This document shows positions 11,201 through 22,098 of a DNA stretch of 64,000 nucleotides, one piece after another (position 1 is the first letter of the stretch; each line of letters begins with the position of its first letter). The notes under the pieces were generated by a model, which had not been told where the DNA came from, ran no database searches, and saw only the letters and a program-made list of their open reading frames with translations. The DNA is from Catenaria anguillulae PL171 (lineage: Eukaryota; Blastocladiomycota; Blastocladiomycetes; Blastocladiales; Catenariaceae), in assembly GCA_002102555.1 (NCBI GenBank), contig MCFL01000010.1, positions 496,001 to 560,000 of the forward strand. Direction: 5' to 3'. Position numbers and translations under genes: made by a program.

Positions 11201-13251
11201 GCGAGTGGACGCCACGGACACGAGGTGTTGCTGTTGCGCGGATCTACTATGTGCCGCACATTCTCAAGGAGCGCTTCTACTTGCGCATGCTGCTCAACAT
11301 TGTCTGTGGCGCCAAGGGATTTCAGGACATGATGACGGTTAATGGTGTTGTTTGCACAAGCTACAAGGACGCCTGTTTCCTGCGCGGTCTGTTGCAAGAC
11401 AACCGCGAGTGGGATGTGACTTTGCGCGAAGCATCAACATTTCAATCAGGCCGGCAGCTGCGCTCACTGTTCGCAACCATTTTGGTGTTCTGCGAGGTGA
11501 CGGATCCGCTCGCGCTGTGGGAACAGCATTACGGGGCCATGGTGGATGACATTGTGCATCGCTCGCAGGTCGAGGATTTGAATTGGTCGGATGACGAGAT
11601 CAAGCACATTGCCCTGCGGCAGGTCGACCGTGTGTTGCGGCAGCATGGGAAGTCATTGGCGGATTACCCGCCAATGCCGGTTCCGCCACCCGAGCCTGCG
11701 GAGGAGTTAGGTGGCAACACTTTGATTCGAGACCAGCGGGCGCTGTGTACCGTGGCACTGCAGGAGTTTTTGGAGGCGAACTTACCAAGGTTGAATCAAG
11801 ACCAGCGCGCAACCTTTGACGCGATTGTTGGTGCCGTGGACGGGCGAAGCGCGGCCGTCTTCTTTGTTGATGGACCAGGTGGGACTGGCAAGACATTCAC
11901 ATACAAGGTCATCCTTGCGCATTTGCGGACCCATGGCCACATTGCTCTTGCCGTTGCCTCTTCCGGCATTGCCGCAACACTTTTGCCTGGTGGGCGAACT
12001 GCGCATTCACGTCTCAAGATTCCATTGTCATTGAATCCGAGCTCTTGGTGTTCCATTCCCAAGCAGGGTCACATTGCCGAGCTCATCCGTGCTGCTTCAG
12101 TCATCATCTGGGACGAGGCGTCTATGATTCATCGGCATGCCTTCGAGGCTGTGGATAGATCCCTAAGGGATGTCCGAAACGAACCCAATTTGCCGTTCGG
12201 TGGCATGGTCGTCGTGTTTGGTGGCGATTTTCGGCAGACGCTTCCCGTTGTGCCAAGGGGTGGCCGTGCCGAGACTGTCTCTGCATGCATCAAGCGATCC
12301 GACCTTTGGCGACATGTTACGACTTTGCGTTTGACGATCAACATGAGGGTCCGCAGTGTCGGAAACGATGCTGGCGTGTCCATCCAAGAGTTTGCAGACT
12401 GGTTGCTGTTTGTTGGCGAGGGGCGGCATTGTCATCCTGGGGACCCGAATCCCCCTCCGCTCCCAATCCCTCAAGCATTTACGTTGCCGATTCCTGCGCT
12501 AGCTGATCGGGATCCGTTGCTGGGCATTGCCACTCCACTCATTCGGTTTGTCTACCCAAATCTTGGCCATCGCATTTCGTCGCATTCTGTCCAGTCTGGT
12601 GTGAGCGATGATTGGTTGGCGGAGCGCTGCATCCTGGCCCCTTTGAACGAGGACATTTATGGTATCAACAGCGCCATTATCCGCACCCTGCCTGCCGAGC
12701 CGCACGTGTATTCAAGTGCTGATTCTGTCGCGGAAGAACCGGTCACTGATGACCAGCCGTCGTATCCTGTCGAGTACTTGAACACTTTGCAAGTACCGGG
12801 TATTCCTCCGCACAAGTTGGAACTCAAGCCTGGAGTGCCGGTTATTCTCCTTCGTAACTTGGACCCCGAGGCTGGTCTCTGTAACGGAACCCGTTTGATT
12901 GTCGTCCAGTGTGCCTCGCGGGTCGTGTACTGTCGCATTCTGTGTGGGCCAAATGCCGGGCAATTCGTCCATATCCCTCGCATCGATTTCATTACCAATG
13001 AGGACGCCCGCATGCCTATCCGTTTGCGTCGCCGTCAGTTTCCGCTCTTGCCCGCTTTTGCGATGACCATCAACAAGTCGCAGGGCCAGACCTTTAATTG
13101 TGTTGGTGTGTTGCTGCCGCGTCCTGTTTTTTCGCATGGCCAACTGTATGTTGCAGTATCTCGCTGCACATCTCCTGCCAGTTTGCGTATTTTCCCTTGC
13201 TCAGAAGACCGTAGTCACACACCCAATGTTGTGTATCACGAAATCTTGTAA
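8166..13251 (+). CDS. Helitron RepHel transposase (HUH Rep endonuclease plus Pif1-like helicase)
   Basis: Five exons: 8166-8331, 8396-8494, 8573-9055, 9118-9936, 10010-13251 (introns 8332-8395, 8495-8572, 9056-9117, 9937-10009), summing to 1602 residues. The first exons encode a Pro-rich tail. A Cys/His cluster (CRYCG ... CCNHG) follows, as in other Helitron N-termini, and then the Helitron-like N domain (MQYPLLFPQGDLGWH). The Rep domain has LFITFTCNPDWPD, the HUH motif in RGLPHAHMLLIL, and the two-tyrosine motif YLFKYVYKG. The C-terminal superfamily 1 helicase has Walker A GPGGTGKTFTYK (about 11874-11910), Walker B IIWDEASM, GGDFRQTLPV and the C-terminal motif AMTINKSQGQTF. Rep nicks and joins DNA strands through tyrosine; the helicase unwinds the displaced strand. 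AATAAA overlaps the stop codon region (13250-13255). Confidence 0.95.
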
Positions 13252-13283
13252 TAAATGCAGTGGTTGGGCTCACGCAGAATGTG

Positions 13284-13311
13284 GCCGGGCAAAGCCGGCG
13301 GGTCGCGCTAG
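13284..13311 (+). other. Helitron 3' terminus: hairpin and CTAG
   Basis: GCCGG (13284-13288), six-base loop, CCGGC (13295-13299), eight-base spacer, then CTAG (13308-13311) with T following. This is the expected order and spacing of a Helitron right end. A related string, GTGGCCGGGCA...CTAGTGTAA, also occurs near 30894-30914. Confidence 0.75.
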
Positions 13312-13651
13312 TGTAAATTAGTGGATTTGCGGTGGCGGCGGCGTTTGTCAGTCAATGATCAGTCCGTCAATGATCAGTTAAGATCGAGAAGCAATTCATG
13401 CCATCATGATCAAAGGGGCTGTCGATCGATCGCGAGAGAGTCCGCGTTGCACAATGTATTGAACAATCCTGTACACACACACACCACACACCACACACCG
13501 GCCAGACCCTTGACCGTGGACACTGGACCGTGGACACTGGACCCTGGACCGTGCGCATGCAACCAAGAACCAAGGCAGCACTGCATGCAATCTCCCGGCC
13601 ATATCCATATCCATATCCATATCCATTTCCATATCCATATCCATTTCAACC
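13312..13651. other. Repeat-rich intergenic, Helitron to F-box gene
   Basis: Contains TCAATGATCAGT twice (about 13351-13380), an ACACACC run (about 13473-13500), a GTGGACACTGGACC duplication (about 13514-13545) and a (CATATC)n microsatellite (about 13600-13650) running up to the ATG of the next gene. No coding sequence is seen; it is presumably the promoter and 5' UTR of the F-box gene. Confidence 0.55.
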
Positions 13652-15335
13652 ATGGACTCCTCCGCAGCTGACAACCTCAACCTGCCACCCAACACCAACC
13701 CCAACCCATTCACCAATTGTAGCCCCGCCATGACCCTCACCCCACTGGCTGCCAATGCCGGGGCCCAGCTCGCCCACCTCTCGGACGACGACCTCGCCTC
13801 CGTCCTCATCTCCCTCCTCGCACGCCTCTCGCCCGAGCACCTGACCCGCGTCGTCCACACGGGCCAGCGCCGCCTGCTGCGCGACTTTATCCTGCTGCTC
13901 CCCACGGAAATTGCTCTCCACATCTTTTCCCACCTCGACGTCTCGGACCATGCCCGCGCCGCTGCTGTCTCAAAGTCCTGGCTCCGCGTTGCTGCCGCTT
14001 CCACCCTCTGGCGCCAGCGCTTCCGCTCGCGAGGCTGGACCTTGCACTTGGCCAGTGCCAATTTGGTCACCACGTCACCACCCCCATCACCCACCTCGGC
14101 CGCTGCTGTTGCTGTTGCTGTGCTGTTGCGCTGCTGCTGCTATATCTTCATCATCATCACCATCACCAACATCTTTAGCACGCCCACACTCGCACTCGCG
14201 CACCCATTCCTCCTCCTCCTCGCCAGCTGCAGCCCCGCTCGAGCAAGACGATACCATGCCCTGGCAATACTTTTACCGCCAACGCCACCTGCTCGACACC
14301 AACCTCGTCAAGGGCACCTCGGACCAACGCGAATTTGTGGGCCACTCGGAAGGCGTCTACTGCATCCAAGCCGACGAGCGCAAGCTCGTATCTGGTTCGC
14401 GCGACGACACCATCCGCATCTGGGACTTGTCCACGGGGAGGTCCACACACACGCTTGCGGGCCACAACGGGTCGGTTCTGTGCCTCGAGTTTAACCGCAC
14501 CCACTTGGTCACGGGCTCGTCTGATCGGTCCATTCGCATTTGGGGCATTCCGGGATCGGACCCGTTGGACCCCATGCAAAAGTACACCCACTAGCCGATT
14601 TGCATGGGCATGTGGAAGCCGTGCTCAACTTGCGCATGGATACCCCGCGCGATCGCATCATTTCGTGCTCAAAGGACTTTTCCATTCGCTTGTGGGATTG
14701 GGGCACGGGGAAATGCACGGGCCAGTTTGACGGGCATGCCGCGGCCGTCAATGCCGTACAAGTGCACGGGGACGTGCTTGTGAGTGCCAGTGGCGACAAG
14801 AAGCTTCGCATTTGGGACTTGCGTGCGCCCACGGCCAAGGCAGAGGTTGGCAAGCTTGAGGGCCATGCTAGGGGAATCGCCTGTGTGGCGTTTGACGGCC
14901 GGTATGTGTGTTCGGGTAGTAGCGACCAGACCATTCGCGTATGGGACTTGCGCAAGGCCAGCTCCAGCTCCAACTCCCAGCTTCAGCTCGGCAACTCCCG
15001 CGGCCGCTTCGGCCGCCGTCCCGCCACAACCAGGGACCATTGCGCCATCTCCCGCACAAGTGCGCGTCATCACGGGCCACGACGATCTTGTGCGCACGCT
15101 GCAGTTTTCCGCCGCTGACAATGTGCTCGTCTCTGGGTCGTACGACGAGTCGGTGCGCATTTGGCGCTTGTCGACGGGCGAACAAATGCATAAGCTCGTT
15201 GCCCCTGCCCGCGTCTTCAATGTGCAGTGGCAAGCAGGCATGGTCTATGTTGCGTTGCAGACGGAAAAGCTGGTCGAGTACAATTTCCGGCGCGGCGTCG
15301 ATATGCGCGGCATTTTGCCGCCACCCAGATGGTGA
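13652..15335 (+). CDS. F-box / WD40-repeat protein (SCF substrate receptor type), frame breaks
   Basis: An F-box (about 13896-14040: LLPTEIALHIFSHLDVSDHA, then SKSWLRVAAASTLWRQR) is followed by a WD40 propeller with at least six blades: GHSEGVYCIQ...DDTIRIWDL, GHNGSVLCLEF...DRSIRIWGI, GHVEAVLNLRM...DFSIRLWDW, GHAAAVNAVQV...DKKLRIWDL, GHARGIACVAF...DQTIRVWDL and GHDDLVRTLQF...DESVRIWRL. Such proteins (Cdc4, Met30, Fbw7 types) bridge Skp1-cullin ligases to phosphorylated substrates. The reading frame changes at about 14100-14250 (a GCTGTT repeat), at 14590 (KYT | LADLHGH) and at about 14970-15000. Each is explained by a one-base shift and none by a visible intron. The exact orthologue cannot be assigned. 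Start: ATG at 13652 directly after a CATATC microsatellite. Confidence 0.85.
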
Positions 15336-15610
15336 TTCTTGTCTTTTGGAGCATGCCACATACCCCGCATTTGCCCCCTTTCATCCCTACCCCATGTCGC
15401 CACCGGCAATGTCCCTTCATTTTCATTCTTATAACGACATATCACCTTCACGCTTTGCTGTTGATGTTGGTGTTTTTCGAGTATTTTGTACATTTTTATT
15501 TTCATGGATTTCATCTTCTTTCCCATACACACCTCCACATATCATCCTCTTCCACAATAAACATCACAATTTTTCATATATACAAATTGTTCAAGGCACG
15601 ATTCTTTCAT
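15336..15610. other. Convergent 3' UTR region
   Basis: T/C-rich intergenic DNA between two converging genes, with AATAAA near 15556 on the plus strand. Nothing else is seen. Confidence 0.5.
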
Positions 15611-17889
15611 TCACTCAACTTCCACCCCAACAAATGCATCCATGCCGGGATCCCACTTGACGACGCAATTCTCGCCCACCACAACCAACGGCATTCCCAC
15701 GGGGTTTCTGGGATCCACCTCTAGCTCCACCATGATGCCGCCACCACTCACCTCGTACTCCTCCTCCTGCTGGTTCTGCCGGCCAACCACCATATCGACA
15801 AGCGACGCACGCACGACTACCTTGCGCAACCACAAGTCGAGTACCATGAATGTGGCCTTGCATGTGACGAGTGCCACGTGCGCGTGGTGCACATACATGG
15901 CGTGCACGGGCGCGTCGAGCAACAGGTTGGAGATGAGCGGGGTGCCAGAGGCGGCGTGACTTGCCGTCAGGTACACGGGCGACGCGAGTTGTGTCACCAT
16001 GACTTGGACGTGGGTGTCGGCCGTGGGGTGGTTGGTGAATGAAAAAGAGCGGCCATCGCCCGAATCCGACAATGTGAGGGGACGCAACGGCCATGTGGGG
16101 TGGCGAGGCCCGTGCGACGACGAAAAACGTGGCGGCGACCAAGTCGGGCCCGTACCAATGGGCCGGCGTGGCGCACGGTCGCGGTCGCGATCGTGGAGCA
16201 AGCCGGCGGCCGCTCGCGATGGTGCTGTCAGCGACGCATATCCATTGCCTGGGCGAGACATGGCCGATGCCGATGCGGGCGCTTGTGTCCCGGGCAATGG
16301 TGCAAATGCAGCCACAAGCATTGGCTGAATGCGCTTTCGGCCATCTTTCGTTGTCGTGACGCGCTGGGGCGTCATTGCGGGCGACGACGACCCACCGCTG
16401 CCTGATCCAGACGCTGGGCCCACTCCGTTTGCACCCACCATCCCGCCAATCAGCTGCGACGACCCAACTTGCGATTGATCCACGACCCTGGCCCGATCGG
16501 GACGCCGGCCATTCTTGACAAGCAGCGCTTCGATCACGTCCTTGGGCACAGCGGGCCCGCCAACCACTCGCAAGTCGTCGGGCATCTGGACACCCACGAC
16601 TCGGCCCTCATGCGAACTTGCCAGCAACACGCGTCCGTCGGGCGACCATGTCAAGTCCGTAATGTCACTTTCGACGGCCGCATCCAGCACTAGGCATGCT
16701 TGTTGCGTGCTCAACAACCACACGGAAATTTTTCGATCATTTGATCCCAAGGCAATCACGGGCGACGGCTTGTTGTTGGCCGTGCCATTCAACGACACCA
16801 TCACCGGCGCAAACTTAGCCACGCAAATGGGCGCCGAATGACCCACGAGATACATTGTCTTGCTGGGATACGTGAGCCTGGCCCTGGGCAACACCCGCCA
16901 CGCACGCCTCGACCGCATGCCACCCGACATAGCTGCCGCGGCAAACGACGGCCGGCGCACCAGCACGGCGGCCGACCCGGAGTCCTTGAAAAAGGGATGT
17001 GTCACTGTGGAGTCTGCTTCCCACGTGCTCGTGTTCCAAACCCTGGCCGTGCCGTCGTCCGACTGGCTCACCAGATAGGTGCCGACGGGATCAAATGCCA
17101 GGCCCTTGACAAACGACGCGTGCAAGCATCGGGCGACTCGCTCAAACGACACGCCGTCAAACACAACAACGGCATTGTCGAGCGAGCACGCCGCGAGGTA
17201 CTTGTTGTCATGTGCCCAAGCCAAGTCAATCACATCGGACGCCATGCTTGGCAGCTTTTTGGCAAATGCCAGCGACTCTGGGTATGTCACGGGCGCCGGG
17301 CGCCCACGAGTAATCCCGGCACAGTCACGGGCGTGTTCTTGATGAGCGACCAAATCACCAGCGATCCATCGTCGGCGCCGCTCGCTAGCAGTTCGCCAGA
17401 CACATTGGACCATCGCACGCACATGACACCGCCGTCGTGGCGTTTGGCGGCATACCTTTCTTTAGGGTGTGTGGGGTCGGCGTGCAGAGCCGGGGTGGTG
17501 ATGGCCCCAAGTGACCACAGCCGGATAAAGTGGTCGTTACCGCCCGTTGCCAGGCGTGTGCCGTCCGGGTGGATGTCGAGCGAGTAGATGGACGTGCGCG
17601 TCACGGCGGCGGCGGCGGCGGCGACGTGCGCCGAGGTGGACGACGAGGGCGCTGGCGGCGCGAGCGAGGCACCGAGGCCGAGCGACGACGGGTGCAGGAC
17701 AAAGTTGGGCGCCAGGATCGAGATGGCGGATTCGGTGGGCGCGTGGGACTTGGCCTTGGCCGCGCGTGCGGGGCGAGAGGCGCCAGAGGGGTCGGTTGCA
17801 ACGGCGGCGGCGGCGGCTGCAGCGCCGGAGGCGGGTGGAGGTGGAGGAGCCATTTGTTCATTCAATTCAATTTTGGATGGTGAATGCAT
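15611..17889 (-). CDS. HIR1: HIRA/Hir1 histone chaperone subunit
   Basis: HIRA/Hir1 deposits H3-H4 independently of replication within the HIR complex. The N-terminal WD40 propeller is clear: YSLDIHPDGTRLATGGNDHF, CVRWSNVSGELLASGADDGS, VIDLAWAHDNKYLAACSLDN, VKGLAFDPVGTYLVSQSDDG and ITDLTWSPDGRVLLASSHEG. The blade spacing and wording match the HIRA family rather than generic WD40. A Gly/Ser linker follows, then KDGRKRIQPM, which resembles the B-domain that binds Asf1, and then the HIRA C-terminal domain (LLDAPVHAMYVHHAHVALVT). The protein ends at GVEVE (stop 15611-15613), shorter than animal HIRA after this domain. One one-base frame change at about 17290-17310 separates the first propeller blades from the rest; no intron fits. 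The start may be the ATG at 17853 (MAPPPPP) rather than 17889. Confidence 0.88.
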
Positions 17890-18232
17890 TCAGGAAGAGA
17901 GAGAGAGAGAGAGCAAAGATTGAATGACACTGCAGCTTCTGCTTGAATGTTTGCATGCTAATGCAACATCTGATCGGCGGACTCAGGAAGGTGATATAGC
18001 AAAACTCGGGCTGTATTGTTTCTGGAGTAAGTATGAATGGGGAAATGAGGAATGATGGGAATAAGAACATGCAAAACAAAAACAAGGCAGAGAGAGGAGA
18101 AGAGCAACGGATTGGGTCAAATACAACGGGACCGACCAACCAACACACACAAACACAACGACAAATGGGATATCACAATATGGGAGGAAAACAAACAACA
18201 ACCAAGTCGGCAATGTACACAAGCAGATCAGT
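17890..18232. other. Intergenic between two minus-strand genes
   Basis: A (GA)n run at 17898-17914 sits just upstream of the HIR1-like start; the rest is A-rich on the plus strand. No coding signal is recognised. Confidence 0.5.
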
Positions 18233-19772
18233 TCAGTACTGCTGCTGACCAGCCATCCAGCTCGCCGTGGACGGCGGCGGCGGCGGGGCAGAGTACGCAT
18301 ACGATTGCTGCTGCTGCTGCTGCGCTTGGTGGGGACACTGGTGCTCAACGGCAATGGGCTGCTGCTGCGTAAGAACGCCGACGTGCTGCGGTTGCCCGGC
18401 AATGTGCATCCACGCCCGCCCGTCACTTGAAGCCGTGGCCACAGACACGGGCGACGGCATGTGGTAAGGATGGTAGCGAGTTTGCGCGACAGACGGCGGG
18501 CCCGAGCGGTAAACACTGTGGGAAATGGGGAGGACGCCATCGGCGTCCCTTGCTGGAGCTGAAGCTGTTGCTGGATCAGATGATGGTGGGAATGGTACGG
18601 GTACGTGAGCTCCATGGGCACGGTCGCGACGGCTGGCGTCGGGTAGTGCGCGGCCAGAACCGTGGCGGTTTCGTGGGCTGCTTGGAACAGGTGCGACTGC
18701 GATGCGGCAAGAACTTGCATGACAACCGACGAGGCCTTGCGCAGCCGCATGGACTTGGACGACGTAGTGCGTGACCGCTTGCTTGCAGTAGCAACAATCG
18801 AGGTGGGTGTGCTGGCAACAATGGGCGGCAAGTCCGAGGCGGGCACAAGCGGCGACGTGTTGAAGGCACCAGGAAGCACAAACTCGCTCGTGGTGGTGAG
18901 CTTGTCCAACGAATCGCCACCGCCAATGGCCGGCAGCGGCGTGCGGCAGGTGTTGGCGGACGGCGACAAGGTTGGCGAAAATACGAGCGCCGCAGCCGTT
19001 GTCAACGTGGACAACCAGGCAGCAAACTGGACCGTCGACACGGACAAGTCCCACTGCAACAAGGACAAAAACTCAAACTCCATTGTTCCAAGGTCCCGAG
19101 TCGACATGCCGAAACCAGCGCCCAGCTCGCGTTCGAGTACGTGTGGTCTTCCATCCACTTTGCGGCCAGAATCAGTGCGACCGTGAGCACGCGCAACTCG
19201 GACCCGGCAGCTTGGACAGCGTGACGGACGAGCGCGCGGAGCCGTGCCACGTACAAGGTTGCAACAAGGACGACCGAGGGCGACAGCTGAGTGGCACCCA
19301 ACATGGTGCGGACGACTTGAACGCCAGTCGTGAACGAATCTTGCTGCGAACACGATGTCGACGACGCGTTCGCGTTGCCGTGTTCGATCTTGGCGCCAAA
19401 AACGCGGCGCTTGGGCTCCATGGATTGTGGGAACACAAACTCGCCCGTTGGTGATGTTGGCGGGGTTGGGCTTTGCGCGAGACCACCCATCTTGGGCTCA
19501 CCGATAGATGCCGAGTCGGGAAACAAGGGCAGACCTCTGGCGTGCGCTTGTTCGAGTTGCTGAAGCGGCTGATCGGGGACAGAGTGCCAAATGGACGAGG
19601 CAACGGCAGATGCGAGGGAAGCCATCGAATCGGACTCGAGGCCAGTGAATTGAGGTGGAATCACGATTGACATCATCTTGGGAGAAGACGATAGTGCGGG
19701 AGTGATGACAGTGGTGGTGGATGTGGGGACCGAGGCGAGCGGTGTAAGGGTGGCAGTGAAGGAAGGGGACAT
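18233..19772 (-). CDS. Pcl-type (Pho85-like) cyclin-box protein
   Basis: The N-terminal ~150 residues are Ser/Thr/Pro-rich. A cyclin box follows: LSPSVVLVATLYVARLRALV, SELRVLTVALILAAKWMEDH, TYSNASWALVS and STRDLGTMEFEFLSLLQWDL. This wording, with a split TVAL-hAxKxhxDxTYxNxxW core and EFEFLxxLxWxLxV, is that of the Pcl1/Pcl2/CNPPD1-PHO80 cyclin family, which activates a Cdk5/Pho85-type kinase. The tail is low-complexity and Gln-rich (QAQQQQQQSYAYS), ending GQQQY. The frame shifts by one base inside the cyclin box at about 19130-19160 (WALVS | GMSTRDL) and again near 18530-18560. No introns are evident. Which Pcl orthologue it represents cannot be told. Confidence 0.8.
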
Positions 19773-22098
19773 GACTCTCCGAGGAGGTGGATGGCGATGG
19801 AGCGCATCAAAGGATGTGGGGCAAGGTGGACGGGAAGGGAAGGTGGGTGGGTGGCAGAGTAGCTTTTAACAAGGAAAAGCCAGCAGGTGGTTTAATGACA
19901 TGATGGGTTAGCTCATCAATTCAGCTTTAGGCGGACAGGCATGTGCGCAAGGGATGAAGAGGCAGGTAAAACGAGTTTGCAAAGATTTGGTGTCACTATT
20001 GCGTTGCACCTGTGATCAGGGTCCTCTCACGCGCGCGAAGAGTTGTGGAATGATCGAGCGAGCGAGCAAACGAAAAGAATGGAACACAAAATGCTTTGCG
20101 CAAGTGCCGAGCTGAGACAGGAGGAAAAGACGCACCTAAAAAAAAATAGTGATTACTTGCGCAAAGTAATGAAGCCTTGAACTCTTGACAATTCAGCGGA
20201 GTAACGCATCAAGCAAGCAAGAGGAACCGGATCAAGAGGCGTGTGTGGAGTCGAGAGAGAAGCTGCTCTTGTTCACGGAAGCAGCAGAATGGGCAGGTAT
20301 GTAAAGCGTGAATGTGTTGTGGAAGTAAAAGAAGGCAGAATGAATGGATGCAAGAATGCGAATTGGACCCAACAATCATAAACGTGAATGAGGGATTGGC
20401 TCTGATTTGTATGGATGCCGGACTGCATTTGCCCGTTGCCAATGGTGATGATTCGGTTTTTTTTTTACCGCCTCTGTGTGTGCGCATGACGCATCAATCA
20501 ACGTGGCCAAGCGCTTCCACCAAATTGAGAGACAGCCGGATGGGCTGGAGCGTTCAACTTGGGTCCCGCCAACAAATGACTGAATGCATGCGGTCACTGG
20601 GCGCGTGGCACGTTGCATCGCAAAATTATGACAGAGCGCAAGCACACAGCCCTCGGCTTGATTTCTGTCTCACAATCACACACAAAACGGAATGAATGAA
20701 GGACACTGAGAGGCGTCAAAAACTGCTGAGGACTTGGTGTGCCCGTTGATTACCCCGATCTATCCCAAAAGGTACCGGTGCCACATCGGCGGTGCGGTAA
20801 TAGACGTCGGATCTGACAGAAGGTCATGCACATCGCGCCATGACCAAAACAGCAAACAATGTGGGCTGACAATGAAAACGCACGCGCCAAAAGTTGCGGT
20901 GCAAACAATCTCCCAGAAGGAAACATGTGCTTCATGCAAGTTCCTGACGATCACTCCACTCAAGCCTCTTGGCTGTTGTGATTGGTTCATTTTTAATCGC
21001 GGTTGGTCAACCCTTGGCACGGGCTTTGGCTGCCTGAAAATGTTTGTTCCTTGTTCAACGCCAGATTTGATTTCATGAAGCACCCGCAGCAGCCTCATAT
21101 ATCTCCCTCCCGATTTAGCGAGCATACATGCAGGTGGTGTGACGTGTTCCGCTGGGACAGCTTGATACAAATTGTGGCTTATGTTTATGTGCTTGGAATC
21201 GAATGGCTTGGTGATCCATACACTTGTAAAGAAGGGTCGCTCTCAGTTTTGTATATCCATTACATTGACGGCAGGGGTCTGCCCGTGCATCCTCATCTTT
21301 TCAATTTCATGTTGCAATGTTGAGATGGCTGGGCGTCTACCGGGTCGTAATCCCCTGCCATGCTTCCTCGGCCGTTTTCGGCACTGGCGCGATAGGCACG
21401 CACAGGACGCGGAGTGGGTTGCGAACACTCAACGCGTGCCTGTCGTCTCTGTCGTCATCGTTGCGGCTGAGAAGAAAGAACCAAAAACGGATGCCATGTT
21501 TTCCGTATACAATTGCCGCTTTTGTGAAAAAATATCAATCGTGTTGACAGGAAACGGTGCCTGGGTGCTGCGCTGTGACTGTCGGTACAAGCTTGGCTTG
21601 GCGGTTCTGGGCTTGTCTCGCGTTGGAAACGCCGCGCCAGTCGAAGAACTCGACGCTTCTGACAGGAACTCTCATTTGCGCTCGACTGGATGTATTCGCG
21701 TTTATGCGAAAGCGCACAGCTTCCCGTTTTGGCGATGGGCCATGAGTCGACTTGCAAGTGCCAATCAGCACGATGAGATCAGGCACTGGCGCGGCCAGAT
21801 GATACACATGCAAATCGAAATGCCAACATGTGGGTGGCCAACGGTCGCATACCCAACTCCACCAACTACGCACCCCTTCGTGGAACGATGAGATGACGGC
21901 GAACTTGTCCGCATAGTAGTACCGCATCCAGCCCATTCACCGTCCGCGTGACGGTGGGGACCCTCAAACAAATTGGTTGATTTGACAGAGTGGCTTCGTC
22001 ATGGGGCCCCGCGTCTGGACTCCGGATGTAGGCCCTGTCAGGGCGGTCATTGCCTCTTGGTTGGTCGCTGCTGGTTTATTGCTGCCGGAAACACGCGT
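19773..22098. other. Long intergenic region without recognisable genes
   Basis: About 2.3 kb in which the longest frames (for example 21172-21891 on the plus strand) have composition and codon use unlike the genes nearby and no recognisable motif. An A9 run occurs near 20137 and a T10 run near 20458. I see no convincing tRNA cloverleaf or repeat. Confidence 0.45.

Larger units (their letters stand above)
8166..13311 (+). mobile_element. Helitron (RepHel rolling-circle transposon), apparently autonomous; left end unresolved
   Basis: The interval contains one complete spliced RepHel transposase gene and, 57 bases after its stop, a classical Helitron 3' end: a 5-bp stem hairpin (13284-13299), then eight bases, then CTAG (13308-13311) followed by T. 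Helitrons move by a rolling-circle mechanism, end in CTRR and insert between A and T without target duplication. The 5' TC terminus is not resolved, so the true element begins upstream of the position given here. The gene has no internal stop or frame break, unlike many neighbouring host genes, suggesting recent activity or better consensus accuracy in a multicopy sequence. Confidence 0.85.

Noticed and set aside
15611-17889. Generic WD40 protein instead of HIRA/Hir1
   Set aside because: The blade wording (FVKGLAFDPVGTYLVSQSDDG), a B-domain-like KDGRKRIQPM and a HIRA-type C-terminal domain together favour HIRA/Hir1.
21172-21891. 239-residue plus-strand open frame
   Set aside because: No recognisable motif, no supporting splice structure, irregular composition, and overlapping frames of similar length on the other strand.
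19773-22098. Search for tRNA genes in the long gene-poor stretch
   Set aside because: No convincing cloverleaf with A- and B-box sequences could be traced by eye; not claimed.
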